IMG/VR virus record: IMGVR_UViG_3300031753_000002
Coordinates: 1 to 64,000 of that record
Length of the DNA: 64,000 nt
Direction: 5' to 3' (one strand)
Origin: a virus
Made by a program: the position numbers and the translations under genes. This document shows, piece by piece, positions 46,628-54,468 of the stretch. The number at the start of each line of letters is the position of its first letter. Within the stretch, counting starts at the first letter, position 1. Under the pieces are notes generated by a model, which worked only from the letters and a program-made list of their open reading frames with translations, made no database searches and had not been told where the DNA came from.

Positions 46628-47541
46628 ATGATGTGACAACCGAACCGCGTGACGAACACGGTCGCTGGACCTCTGGCAGCGGGAGTACCAAGCCGAGCGA
46701 CAAGCTTTGGGCGACGCTTCACGGCGATCCTAATGGGCCGTTCGTGAGTCTCGCAGACCCGGAGAGTAACGCCGCGCATGCGAGAGCCATTTCTGACATT
46801 GCCGGGAGTGTCGCCAAAGAGCTTGGGTTCAATCCATCTAAGATCAACATCACGGATGGCGAGCATAAGTTCACAGTCAACGGGAAAGACATGACGGCGG
46901 CGGGCCTCGCGCATCGGGAAACAGGATTGATAACGCTCTACACGAAGCAGCTTACCGAGTCCTTCACTCCTGGCGCCACGGCGCACGAAATCATGCATCA
47001 AAAATGGAACGCATACCTCGAAGATTATCGAGCGGAGGCGGCCAAAGTCATGACGGACCCGGATGGTGCAAACTCACCGTACCGCGGGCCAGATGCCTTC
47101 ATGAAGGCTGACGGAACCCTTGGCGAAAAGTACGCCGCTCGGTATCCGATCTATCAAGAATACACGAAGCTCATGATGAATTCGGAGAAGATGCGCGCCG
47201 AGGATGGGGTATCCGATTACAGCCGGGAATATTGGAATGCCGTCAACAGCGGCGAAGCTAACCGTGTCAAGGGCACGTACATCAACTCGCAAGGCAATGT
47301 GCAAGAATACACGACAAGCCGCATCACTCTCGACCAGTGCTACCATGAGACGCTCGCAGAGATGGCGAGGCTCGACTATGAGAATAAGAAGGCCAAGGAA
47401 AAGGGCAGCGCGATCTTCAATCCAGTTGCCCCGCCGGCCCGGCTGAAAAGCGGCAAGGCTTCGACGGCTCGGAGGTCGAAGGATTGGGAGGCTTTGTACG
47501 AAGCGATCAACCGCAACTGGGATAAGCGGAGCAAAGCATGA
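46624..47541 (+). CDS. Zincin-like minor head protein with RDxHGRWT motif
   Basis: 305 aa. N-terminal EPRDEHGRWTSGSGS as in the previous product. Metal site TAHEIMHQKW (HExxH) and a later ETLAEMARLD that may give the third ligand. A metalloprotease-like cargo or maturation enzyme is inferred. Overlaps both neighbours by 4 nt. Confidence 0.68.
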   Translation: MNDVTTEPRDEHGRWTSGSGSTKPSDKLWATLHGDPNGPFVSLADPESNAAHARAISDIAGSVAKELGFNPSKINITDGEHKFTVNGKDMTAAGLAHRETGLITLYTKQLTESFTPGATAHEIMHQKWNAYLEDYRAEAAKVMTDPDGANSPYRGPDAFMKADGTLGEKYAARYPIYQEYTKLMMNSEKMRAEDGVSDYSREYWNAVNSGEANRVKGTYINSQGNVQEYTTSRITLDQCYHETLAEMARLDYENKKAKEKGSAIFNPVAPPARLKSGKASTARRSKDWEALYEAINRNWDKRSKA

Positions 47542-48020
47542 TCGAGCGACAGACCATCAACGGTCGCCCCGCGACCGTCGCCTACATGACAGCCGATTTC
47601 GTGCCGGCCGACAAAGACACCGCGCCGTATGCGAAAGTGCTGTTCGATGACGGTGAGATGCTATTGCTCGCGAGCGGGAACGCTGATGACGGCGCCGAGG
47701 AAGCCGCCGCGTGGAATCGGCACCGCATGCAACAACAGAAGCCATATGGGCAGCCGCCGCGAAAAACCTTGCTGGGGTACAGCCTTGCGAGATGGGCAGC
47801 TTTTTTCGCCAAGACCGACATAGCCCGGATTGACAACGCGATCAAAACAGGACTTATCGCTGGCCTAGACAACACTGAAATCGCCCGCCGCGTCATTGGC
47901 AGTATCGGACTACGCGGTATTGATGGCGTAACGGAGGTTACTAGGCGCCGCATAGCTGAATTAGGGCGTCTTGCTCTCAAAGAACGTAAAGGACGTGGAG
48001 TGCCTTATGTCACTAAATGA
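47538..48020 (+). CDS. MuF-like head morphogenesis protein with replaced C-terminus
   Basis: 160 aa. Residues ~80-145 (ARWAAFFAKTDIARIDNAIK, GLIAGLDNTEIARRVIGSIG, EVTRRRIAELGRLALKERK) resemble the start of MuF domains. Codons become AT-rich near the end (ACT AGG CGC CGC ATA GCT GAA TTA). A homologous tail (TRQQIAHIGRIALKSRRKS) lies beyond the HNH remnant at 48165-48254, so this end seems to be a substitute. Confidence 0.65.
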   Translation: MIERQTINGRPATVAYMTADFVPADKDTAPYAKVLFDDGEMLLLASGNADDGAEEAAAWNRHRMQQQKPYGQPPRKTLLGYSLARWAAFFAKTDIARIDNAIKTGLIAGLDNTEIARRVIGSIGLRGIDGVTEVTRRRIAELGRLALKERKGRGVPYVTK

Positions 48021-48165
48021 TCTAGCCGCTAGACGAAATTATAACCGGGCATATCGAGCAGTCCATCGTGAGCAAATCAATGCTCAGGGCCGGTCGCATC
48101 GCGCGGCTAATCGTGAGCAAATAAATGCTCGGGCACGAATCAACTTAAAAGAGATGGGACCTTAG
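48007..48165 (+). pseudogene. N-terminal fragment of an HNH homing endonuclease
   Basis: 52 aa: RRNYNRAYRAVHREQINAQG and NREQINARARINLKE form the basic helical repeats that precede HNH domains in phage nucleases. The catalytic part is missing. AT-rich codons. Starts within the MuF-like stop region. Confidence 0.6.
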
Positions 48166-48254
48166 CAGAGTTTCAAGCTATCGTTCGCTACATCACCCGG
48201 CAGCAAATTGCCCACATCGGCCGAATTGCCCTCAAGTCTCGGAGAAAATCATGA
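48165..48254 (+). pseudogene. Displaced original 3' end of the MuF-like gene
   Basis: Frame reading AEFQAIVRYITRQQIAHIGR and IALKSRRKS-stop, homologous to the end of the 47538 product. Its TGA forms a normal ATGA overlap with the 48251 gene, which is what the uninterrupted operon would look like. Confidence 0.68.
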
Positions 48255-48676
48255 GCGGGAACCAAATTGGCTTATTGGTAAGCGTTGCAGTTGTCATTGG
48301 CATCCTTGCGTTCTCGCATGACGGCTTGCGACCCGCATCGGCGCCTGTCGAGCTTCCCGAAATCGTGGTTGATCCCGAGGTCACTCCGCTGCCTACGCCA
48401 GCGCCCATGCCCGAAGCGGTCTCGCCCGAGAGTGTTGTCGGGCCCCTGCCCGTACCGGCACCCGGCGCACCGAAAAAGATAGGTCCGAAAGTCGTCCCGG
48501 TCGTGCCGCCGGTCTACCACAAAGTCCTGCCCGGCGGGAAGATCGGGCCGAAGATTGATTGTGCGCGAGTCCCAGCGGTTGCGTGGCTTTATCCGCAGGC
48601 CGCTGTCGAGCAATATGCGCGTTCCTACGGGCTGACGGAATCACAGATTCGGCAACTACGCGTTTGCCTGAATTGA
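48251..48676 (+). CDS. Membrane-anchored Pro-rich protein, 141 aa
   Basis: N-terminal span (IGLLVSVAVVIGILAF), a Pro/Val-rich periplasmic spacer (~residues 35-95), and a small C-terminal domain with two Cys residues (IDCARVP...RVCLN). Resembles a spanin or envelope-anchored protein in layout only. Confidence 0.55.
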   Translation: MSGNQIGLLVSVAVVIGILAFSHDGLRPASAPVELPEIVVDPEVTPLPTPAPMPEAVSPESVVGPLPVPAPGAPKKIGPKVVPVVPPVYHKVLPGGKIGPKIDCARVPAVAWLYPQAAVEQYARSYGLTESQIRQLRVCLN

Positions 48677-48734
48677 AAGGCGGCATGGGCCGCGCTCGGT
48701 AGCATGTGCTCCCGAGAAACTGACGGAGAGTACA

Positions 48735-49592
48735 ATGCCTAAGCTCAAGACCATCTATGAGAAAGAGGAAGACGTTCCCGAAGGTTTCGGCGAGTTGTAC
48801 GTCGAGCGCAACGGGAAATGGGAGTTGACCGGAGTCGAAGGCGTGAAGACGCAGGCTGATATCGACCGGGTGAATGAAGCCCTCCGCAAGGAAAAGGCCG
48901 ACCACAAAGCGCTCAAGGAAAAACACGTCAAAGTAGCTGATCTTGACCCCGAAAAGGTCGCTGAACAGGCTGCCGAACTTGAAGCTGCGCAAGCACAGCT
49001 TGCCGCATTCACGAAGGATGGCAATCTTGACGAAACGAAACTTGAGCCGATCATTGAGGCGCGAATCAAGCGCGCCCTCGGGCCGATCGAGCGCGACAAG
49101 GCCGCGCTTGAACGCAAGCTCGCCGATGAAGCCAAGGCTAAGGAACTGGCACTCGGCGAGGTCGTGTCCCTGAAAACTAGCATCACGCAGCGCACGATCG
49201 AGAACGCGCTTCGCGATGCCGCAACCGCCGGCAAGGTCCTGATCACCGCGGTTGACGATGCCGTATCCATCGGTTCCCGGTATTTCGAGACAACCGAAGA
49301 CGGCCGCGTGTTGACTCGTGACAACATGGGAATCACGCCGGGCTTGAAACCGACCGAGTGGCTCAAGGACATGCAAGAGCACAAGCCGCATTGGTGGCCT
49401 GCTTCTCAGGGCGGTGGTTCGCGCGGCGGTTCTGGCGGCACTGGCGGCCGGGCCGACAATCCGTGGATGCCTGAGAATTGGAACGTCACCAAGCAGGGCG
49501 CCTATATCCAGCAACACGGCATTGAGAAAGCCGCGCAAGCGGCTGCGACCGCTGGCAGTAAGGTTGGCGCCACTAAGCCGAAAGCTGCGTAA
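48735..49592 (+). CDS. Scaffolding protein
   Basis: 285 aa. Typical scaffold layout: small N-terminal domain (FGELYVERNGKWEL), long coiled coil (residues ~45-155), then a Gly-rich linker and a C-terminal NPWMPENWNVTKQG...AGSKVG segment that probably binds capsid protein. Placed before the capsid genes. A hairpin follows. Confidence 0.85.
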   Translation: MPKLKTIYEKEEDVPEGFGELYVERNGKWELTGVEGVKTQADIDRVNEALRKEKADHKALKEKHVKVADLDPEKVAEQAAELEAAQAQLAAFTKDGNLDETKLEPIIEARIKRALGPIERDKAALERKLADEAKAKELALGEVVSLKTSITQRTIENALRDAATAGKVLITAVDDAVSIGSRYFETTEDGRVLTRDNMGITPGLKPTEWLKDMQEHKPHWWPASQGGGSRGGSGGTGGRADNPWMPENWNVTKQGAYIQQHGIEKAAQAAATAGSKVGATKPKAA

Positions 49593-49604
49593 ACCGCCTA
49601 AGGA

Positions 49605-49634
49605 CCTTCGCGTGCCCTTAAAAGTACGCGAAGG
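49605..49634 (+). terminator. Hairpin after the scaffold gene
   Basis: Stem CCTTCGCGT/ACGCGAAGG with a 12-nt loop, followed by TTGTCATT. Partial terminator or attenuator between scaffold and decoration genes. Confidence 0.5.
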
Positions 49635-49656
49635 TTGTCATTCAGGGATGTAAGTG

Positions 49657-50019
49657 ATGATTAACCCGTGGGCGGCCGATACTTGGAATCTCACCAAACA
49701 AGGCAGCATTGTCAGCAATTTCGGTTTTGCTGCGGCTGAGAAAATGGCGAGAGAGGCGGGCACGACAGTCGGCGGCTTGAAGCCTAAGATCGCGCCCGCA
49801 AAGCTCACGGTTCTAATTCAGCGGAGATTTTTGGGCGCAAGTGGGGGCAGCGGGACCGGAGCGACTGGCGCAACGGGCGCAACGGGCGCCACGGGGGCAA
49901 GTACAAATTGGCTTGAGGGACACGGGGTTCCTAGTGATTCGATCGGAAATAATGGTGATTTGTATCTTGACCTCGACACGGGAAACGTCTACCAGAAGGC
50001 AGGTGGAACGTGGTTCTGA
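49657..50019 (+). CDS. Collagen-like decoration protein with scaffold-type capsid-binding motif
   Basis: 120 aa. N-terminal NPWAADTWNLTKQG...AGTTVG matches the scaffold C-terminus. Then Gly-Ala-Thr triplets and a C-terminal GNNGDLYLDLDTGNVYQKAG cap seen in phage fibres. Likely bound to the capsid by the first part and displayed as a trimeric fibre. Confidence 0.75.
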   Translation: MINPWAADTWNLTKQGSIVSNFGFAAAEKMAREAGTTVGGLKPKIAPAKLTVLIQRRFLGASGGSGTGATGATGATGATGASTNWLEGHGVPSDSIGNNGDLYLDLDTGNVYQKAGGTWF

Positions 50020-50026
50020 GGTCCTC

Positions 50027-51133
50027 ATGCGCTTTCATGTGTTGGCTATTCCCCATACGATTTCGATGCCTGAATATTCTTCTTGCGCCTTCACGTCGAA
50101 GGTCGTGAAGCTATGCAAGATGCTCATGCGTCGGGGCCATACCGTCATCCACTATGGGCATCAGGACTCGCAAGTGGAGGCGACGCAGCACGTCACGGTC
50201 ACGGGGCGGTACGACCTAGACAAGAGCTACAAAAACCACGATTGGCGCAAGCTCGGCTGGCCCAAGTACAACGAGAAAGAGGATTGGGTCTATCAGGTGT
50301 TCTATAAGAACGCCATAGAGGCTCTCGCGGGCCATAAACAGCCCGGCGATTTCCTGCTTTGCCAGTTCGGCTTCATGCACAAGCCGGTCGCCGATGCGCA
50401 CAAGGACCTGATCATTGTAGAGCCGGGCATCGGGTACCCGGACGGGGGCTTCGCGCCCTACCGCGTGTTCGAGAGCTACTCGATCCAATCAGCCTACCAA
50501 GGCAAGAACGCGATCGGGTGGGCCAAGAACAATTTCTGGTACGACACGGTTATCCCCAACTATTTTGACCTCGACGAATTTGACTTTAGCCCATGTGTCA
50601 AGCGAGACTATTTCCTGTTCTGTGGCCGTGTTAATTCCGGTAAAGGCATCCACATTGCGGAGCAAATCTCCGCAGCGACGAATGTGCCACTAATCGTGGC
50701 AGGTGCCGGGGATTTCAAGCTCAAGCCGACTACGCAGAGGGTCGGGGTCGTCGGTCCTGTCGAGCGTGCTTCACTCATGTCCGGTGCACGGGCTCTGCTT
50801 TGCCCCTCGACTTTTATGGAGCCGTTCTGTGGCGTGCAAGTCGAAGCCTACCTGTCGGGCGTCCCCGTAATATCGTCCGATTGGGGCGCGTTCGCTGAAT
50901 ACAACATCCATGGTGTCACCGGCTTTCGATGCAAGACGTTTGAACAATTCGTGTGGGCTGCGAATCACGTCGGCGAGCTAAATCCGCAGGACTGCCGCGA
51001 TCATGGCGTCGCGTTCTCCCTGGAACGAATCGGACCCATGTACGAAGAATTTTTTGAGAACATCGCTCGCGGCGGCTGGTATGCCGAGAACCCCGATAGA
51101 AAAGACTTGACGCGCACAGTTTTTCGGCCGTAA
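50027..51133 (+). CDS. Glycosyltransferase (GT-B, family 4-like)
   Basis: 368 aa from the ATG with TGAGG upstream. N-terminal Rossmann domain (LAIPHTISMPEYSSCAFTSK, RRGHTVIHYGH), C-terminal nucleotide-sugar domain with FLFCGRVNSGKGIHIAEQI, LLCPSTFMEPFCGVQVEAYL (E-x7-E) and GVPVISSDWGAF. Transfers a sugar from an activated donor. Its position next to a collagen-like protein suggests glycosylation of that virion fibre. Confidence 0.85.
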   Translation: MRFHVLAIPHTISMPEYSSCAFTSKVVKLCKMLMRRGHTVIHYGHQDSQVEATQHVTVTGRYDLDKSYKNHDWRKLGWPKYNEKEDWVYQVFYKNAIEALAGHKQPGDFLLCQFGFMHKPVADAHKDLIIVEPGIGYPDGGFAPYRVFESYSIQSAYQGKNAIGWAKNNFWYDTVIPNYFDLDEFDFSPCVKRDYFLFCGRVNSGKGIHIAEQISAATNVPLIVAGAGDFKLKPTTQRVGVVGPVERASLMSGARALLCPSTFMEPFCGVQVEAYLSGVPVISSDWGAFAEYNIHGVTGFRCKTFEQFVWAANHVGELNPQDCRDHGVAFSLERIGPMYEEFFENIARGGWYAENPDRKDLTRTVFRP

Positions 51134-51236
51134 GATAATCGTAGCGGAGAAGGCCGGTTTGAGTCCGGCCCGGCAATTCGGGCCGGGTAGTGTCAGTGGC
51201 GCACGCCCCGCACTTTTTCGCCCTATGGAGGCACCC

Positions 51237-51611
51237 ATGCGCAAGTACACAATTATGCTACTCGCGGCTGCGACATTCTCATGGATACCAAGCAGTGTTC
51301 AGGCGGCTGGGTGCGACGGCAGCCCGACGTTCACAGTGCAGCGGGAAGCGATAGAGGCGGCGAATCCAGGCTATCAGCACATCGAGTTGACCGCCGAACA
51401 GCGTGCCGTTTTTCTCAAAGCGATGGCCGAATATGCTGGGCACAATCTCAATTTCGCTCACGTGTGGGTCGGTGTGAACGTCAATCCGAGCGAGGTTGCC
51501 ATCGCATTCGTTGAGGAAAATGATTGCGTCAATGGGGCGGCGCTCATGCCATTGGACATATTCGAACAGATGCTCGGGTACGACTCCGGACCGGAGAAAC
51601 GGAGTCTCTAA
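51237..51611 (+). CDS. Exported protein with signal peptide, 124 aa
   Basis: GGAGG site before the ATG. Signal peptide (MLLAAATFSWIPSSVQAA), mature domain with two Cys residues and a helix-rich AEQRAVFLKAMAEYAG. Secreted into the host periplasm; role unknown, perhaps exclusion. Confidence 0.65.
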   Translation: MRKYTIMLLAAATFSWIPSSVQAAGCDGSPTFTVQREAIEAANPGYQHIELTAEQRAVFLKAMAEYAGHNLNFAHVWVGVNVNPSEVAIAFVEENDCVNGAALMPLDIFEQMLGYDSGPEKRSL

Positions 51612-51614
51612 AGC

Positions 51615-51782
51615 CATGGTAGGCAGCGCTTGATGTAACCATGTTGCATCATCGGCCCACCCTTGACCAGTGTTGCAAGTAGCGTGGCACCATCCAAGAA
51701 ATTGTCCTGTATCGTGACAGTGGTCCATATGTAGGGCGGCTGGGTCCGCATAAAAGCCCGGTTGCGTTACAGCTTGCTGCAT
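51615..51782 (-). pseudogene. Endonuclease VII remnant, antisense to the capsid operon
   Basis: Minus-strand frame reads DPAALHMDHCHDTGQFLGWC, HATCNTGQGWADDATWLHQA, clearly the Endo VII core, but there is no normal N-terminal Cys pair or natural end. Repeat R4 lies within its start. This fills most of the 318-nt gap before the capsid gene. Confidence 0.6.
51750..51765 (+). repeat. Interspersed repeat R4
   Basis: ATAAAAGCCCGGTTGC, 165 nt upstream of the capsid gene and inside the Endo VII remnant. Confidence 0.7.
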
Positions 51783-51873
51783 GATACCTCTATCCAATAA
51801 TTGACGTGATCCCTCTGTCTTGAGCGGCCCATGCGGGGCGACTCGGCGAGGCTTTCCCGACAATATTCCGCGA

Positions 51874-51885
51874 CCCCCATGGGGG
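51874..51885. promoter_or_regulatory. 12-bp palindrome upstream of the capsid gene
   Basis: CCCCCATGGGGG, 44 nt before the capsid ATG; possible operator or mRNA 5' structure. Confidence 0.35.
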
Positions 51886-51929
51886 AGGTTGACGGTCCCT
51901 GACCAGTCAGCAACCCAAGGGGCTTTGTC

Positions 51930-53069
51930 ATGACAAACGTTTCGACGCAAATCGCGGATGTGATCGTCCCCGCAATTTTCACTCCCTACACACAGCAATT
52001 GACGATGGAGAAGACCGCCATCGTTCAGTCCGGAATCGCGGCTCGGGATGACTTTCTCGACAACCTGCTTGCCGGCGGCGGTCTGACGTTCACCGTTCCG
52101 TCCTGGCAGGATATCGGGGACCCCGCCGAGAACATTTCGAGCGATGACCCGAACACCAATTCTCAGCCGAACATCACGCAAACCTCCGCCGAGGTCGCGG
52201 TCCGGCTGTCCCGCAACAGTTCGTGGAGCACCATGCGGCTCGCAACAGCCCTGGCCGGCGCCGACCCGATGCAGAGCATCGCCTCGCGCGTTTCCGACTA
52301 TTGGGTCCGTCGTCTTCAGCGCGCGTTTGTCGCCGTCGCTCAGGGCGTGTTCACGACCAACGCCGCGGCCAACGCGGGCGCGACTCCGGGCCTGGGCCTC
52401 ACCGCTCAGTACGGCACGCAGAATGACCTGACGAACGACATTTCGGCCGGCGGGTACTCCAGCGGCGTCACCGACTTTTCCGCCTCCGCGTTTATCGACG
52501 CATGCACTCTGTTGGGCGATGCGGCCGAAGACGTGACTGCCGTCTTCATGCACTCGATCGTGTATGCGAAGGCGCAGAAGAACAACCTCATTGACTTTAT
52601 TCCGGACGCTGAAGGCCACATCAACATCCCGACTTTCTTGGGTCGGCGCGTGATCGTTGACGACGGCATGCCGAATCCGTCCGGCGACAACAGCAACGGC
52701 GCTGCCACCGCCTCGGGTGTCTATCACACTTGGCTTGTTGGCCCCGCCAGCTTCCGACTTGGTGTCGGCACCCCCGTCGTCCCGACCGAGGTCTTCCGTT
52801 ACCCGGATCGAGGCAACGGCGCCGGCTCCGATATCCTGTACAACCGCGTCGAATGGTGCATCCATCCGGTCGGCCATGCGTACAGCGGTTCGACCGCAAG
52901 TAAGGGCGGACCGTCCAACAACACTCTCTCGGCAAACGGCGCCTTCGTGCGTGTGTTCCCCGAGCGCAAGCAGATCAAGCTCGCTCGCCTGATCACCGCC
53001 GAAAGCATCGCGACTCCGGGTCCGTATCGCGCTGATCCGTTCGTGAGCGGCGGCAACGCGGAGGTCTGA
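51930..53069 (+). CDS. Major capsid protein
   Basis: 379 aa. Order and sequence fit an HK97-type coat protein of the non-cleaved kind: FTPYTQQLTMEKTAIVQSGI, SWQDIGDPAENISSDD, a spine-like helix (DPMQSIASRVSDYWVRRLQR), VFMHSIVYAKAQKNNLIDFI and a P-domain with GVGTPVVPTEVFRYPD. AAGGGG precedes the ATG. GC-rich, smooth codon use as expected of an abundant product. Confidence 0.9.
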   Translation: MTNVSTQIADVIVPAIFTPYTQQLTMEKTAIVQSGIAARDDFLDNLLAGGGLTFTVPSWQDIGDPAENISSDDPNTNSQPNITQTSAEVAVRLSRNSSWSTMRLATALAGADPMQSIASRVSDYWVRRLQRAFVAVAQGVFTTNAAANAGATPGLGLTAQYGTQNDLTNDISAGGYSSGVTDFSASAFIDACTLLGDAAEDVTAVFMHSIVYAKAQKNNLIDFIPDAEGHINIPTFLGRRVIVDDGMPNPSGDNSNGAATASGVYHTWLVGPASFRLGVGTPVVPTEVFRYPDRGNGAGSDILYNRVEWCIHPVGHAYSGSTASKGGPSNNTLSANGAFVRVFPERKQIKLARLITAESIATPGPYRADPFVSGGNAEV

Positions 53070-53141
53070 GGTTTGAATTCTGCCCCGGAAGCGTAATTAG
53101 ACTACGCTTCCGGCCACTTTTTCAAACCGGGAGTTCCCAAC

Positions 53142-53351
53142 ATGACCGACGCCAACGCGACTCCCCGTCTCTATCGTCGCCATCAGCGTCATGCGAGTCT
53201 TGCTCGTATGCGCTACAGCGATCAAGCGGATGCGTTCCTGGACAAGCAGGCGACGCGCCTTGGACTGACCGAAGCGCAAGTGTTCGCCGACTTGAAAAAG
53301 AACACTGCACAACGAATCAAGGACGCGCCCAATTCGGGCGCCCTGAGTTAA
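53142..53351 (+). CDS. Hypothetical protein after capsid, 69 aa
   Basis: Basic N-terminus and a helical C-terminus (LDKQATRLGLTEAQVFADLK). Probably co-transcribed with the capsid gene. Confidence 0.55.
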   Translation: MTDANATPRLYRRHQRHASLARMRYSDQADAFLDKQATRLGLTEAQVFADLKKNTAQRIKDAPNSGALS

Positions 53352-53356
53352 AGCTT

Positions 53357-53397
53357 GGCGTCCCGGTCCCGCGGGGGACCGTACGGGCCGGGACGCC
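53357..53397 (+). repeat. 10-bp inverted repeat
   Basis: GGCGTCCCGG/CCGGGACGCC with an inner GGTCCC/GGGACC arm; no T-tract. May stabilise the capsid transcript end. Confidence 0.5.
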
Positions 53398-53437
53398 GAC
53401 CGCTGGCACGGGTGCTTAGTCGCCCACCGCCCGCACA

Positions 53438-53490
53438 GGCGGGGTCGCCGGGGGCGCTTCGGCGGCCTTGGGCGGCCCCGCCGCATTTTT
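53438..53490 (+). terminator. Intrinsic terminator after the capsid unit
   Basis: GGCGGGG/CCCCGCC stem with an internal GC-rich stem, followed by GCATTTTT. Ends the highly expressed capsid unit. Confidence 0.65.
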
Positions 53491-53514
53491 ACTCAAGCCC
53501 CCTGAGAGGATACT

Positions 53515-54192
53515 ATGAACGACGCACAACGAGAGAAGATTCGAGCCGCACTAGCGCAGCTTGACAACGATGACAATGCGCACTGGACCGATGATGGCCT
53601 TCCGCGCACCGGCACCGTCCAGAAGCTCGCCAATGATACCACGATCAAGCGGTCGGATATCCATGAGGCGTACCCCGGCTTTGCGCGCAAGGTCGGCGAT
53701 GCGATGGGCGACCCGCCCGAAAGTGTCACCGGAGCCGAGGTTCCCAGTGCCAAGCCGGTGACCGAAGGCGCGGGCGAGTTGATGACCGAAGCCGAGGTTC
53801 ACGCGATTCTCACGCAGAACATCGTCGCAGCTACCGAAGCCGTCAAGGCGGCTCAGCGCAAGATTTTCGAAGGCCACGCCGACGAAAAGAAGGCACTTGC
53901 CGCCCTCACCGCGGCCCGGCAGGACCTCGCGCAAAAATTCCCGCCGATGACCCCGATGGAAAATATCAAGCAGTTCCTCGCCACCGAAAACGCGCGCCGC
54001 GCCGCGGCAGCCGGGGTGCCGGGCCACTACCAGCCGGCACAGGTCGATATGGCGGCAGCGCGGGGTAACTCCCGCGGATGGAAGCGGCCGGTACGCCCCG
54101 CGATGGGTGTTGATGGCAAGCTAGTCATGCCCGAGAAGCGCGAGACCCGATCGTTCCCGTCGCAGGGCGTGGGGGCTGTACCGCAGAGGTAA
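53515..54192 (+). CDS. Structural protein, 225 aa
   Basis: N-terminal HWTDDGLPRTGTVQKLANDT followed by IHEAYPGFAR, a small domain repeated in phage virion proteins; middle helices (EAVKAAQRKIFEGHADEKKA) and a Pro/Arg-rich C-terminus. Head accessory by position. Confidence 0.6.
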   Translation: MNDAQREKIRAALAQLDNDDNAHWTDDGLPRTGTVQKLANDTTIKRSDIHEAYPGFARKVGDAMGDPPESVTGAEVPSAKPVTEGAGELMTEAEVHAILTQNIVAATEAVKAAQRKIFEGHADEKKALAALTAARQDLAQKFPPMTPMENIKQFLATENARRAAAAGVPGHYQPAQVDMAAARGNSRGWKRPVRPAMGVDGKLVMPEKRETRSFPSQGVGAVPQR

Positions 54193-54198
54193 TCCACC

Positions 54199-54468
54199 GT
54201 GGCTTTCACCGCCCGCACTCAGGCCGGCCTCTATTACCGGCGAAAAAACAACCGCTCGCGAGCCTTAGTGGGAAACCTCACTAAATGGCGCACGGGTCTT
54301 GTCGTTACGGCTGGTCACTATGTACAAAGCTTCGGTCAGGCTTACGTCGCATTGACTAGCGCCACGGCTGGCTCGACTCCGCCGTCAGGAACCGGCCGGA
54401 TATCAGATGGCGCTGTCACTTGGCAATTCGTTGACACTCAAGCCATTCTCGTCCCTCCGGTGACCTAA
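54199..54468 (+). CDS. Carbohydrate-binding-like virion protein, 89 aa
   Basis: Beta-rich: GLVVTAGHYVQSFGQAYVAL and GRISDGAVTWQFV are the pattern of small phage surface domains. Stop directly adjoins the next ATG. Confidence 0.55.
   Translation: MAFTARTQAGLYYRRKNNRSRALVGNLTKWRTGLVVTAGHYVQSFGQAYVALTSATAGSTPPSGTGRISDGAVTWQFVDTQAILVPPVT

Noticed and set aside
48393-49538. 381-codon minus-strand ORF opposite the scaffold gene
   Set aside because: Antisense shadow of a long coiled coil; no independent signal.
51279-52877. 532-codon minus-strand ORF opposite the capsid gene
   Set aside because: It mirrors GC-rich capsid codons and has low-complexity, Arg/Gly-rich sequence. Only its segment 51615-51782 shows a real (Endo VII) pattern.
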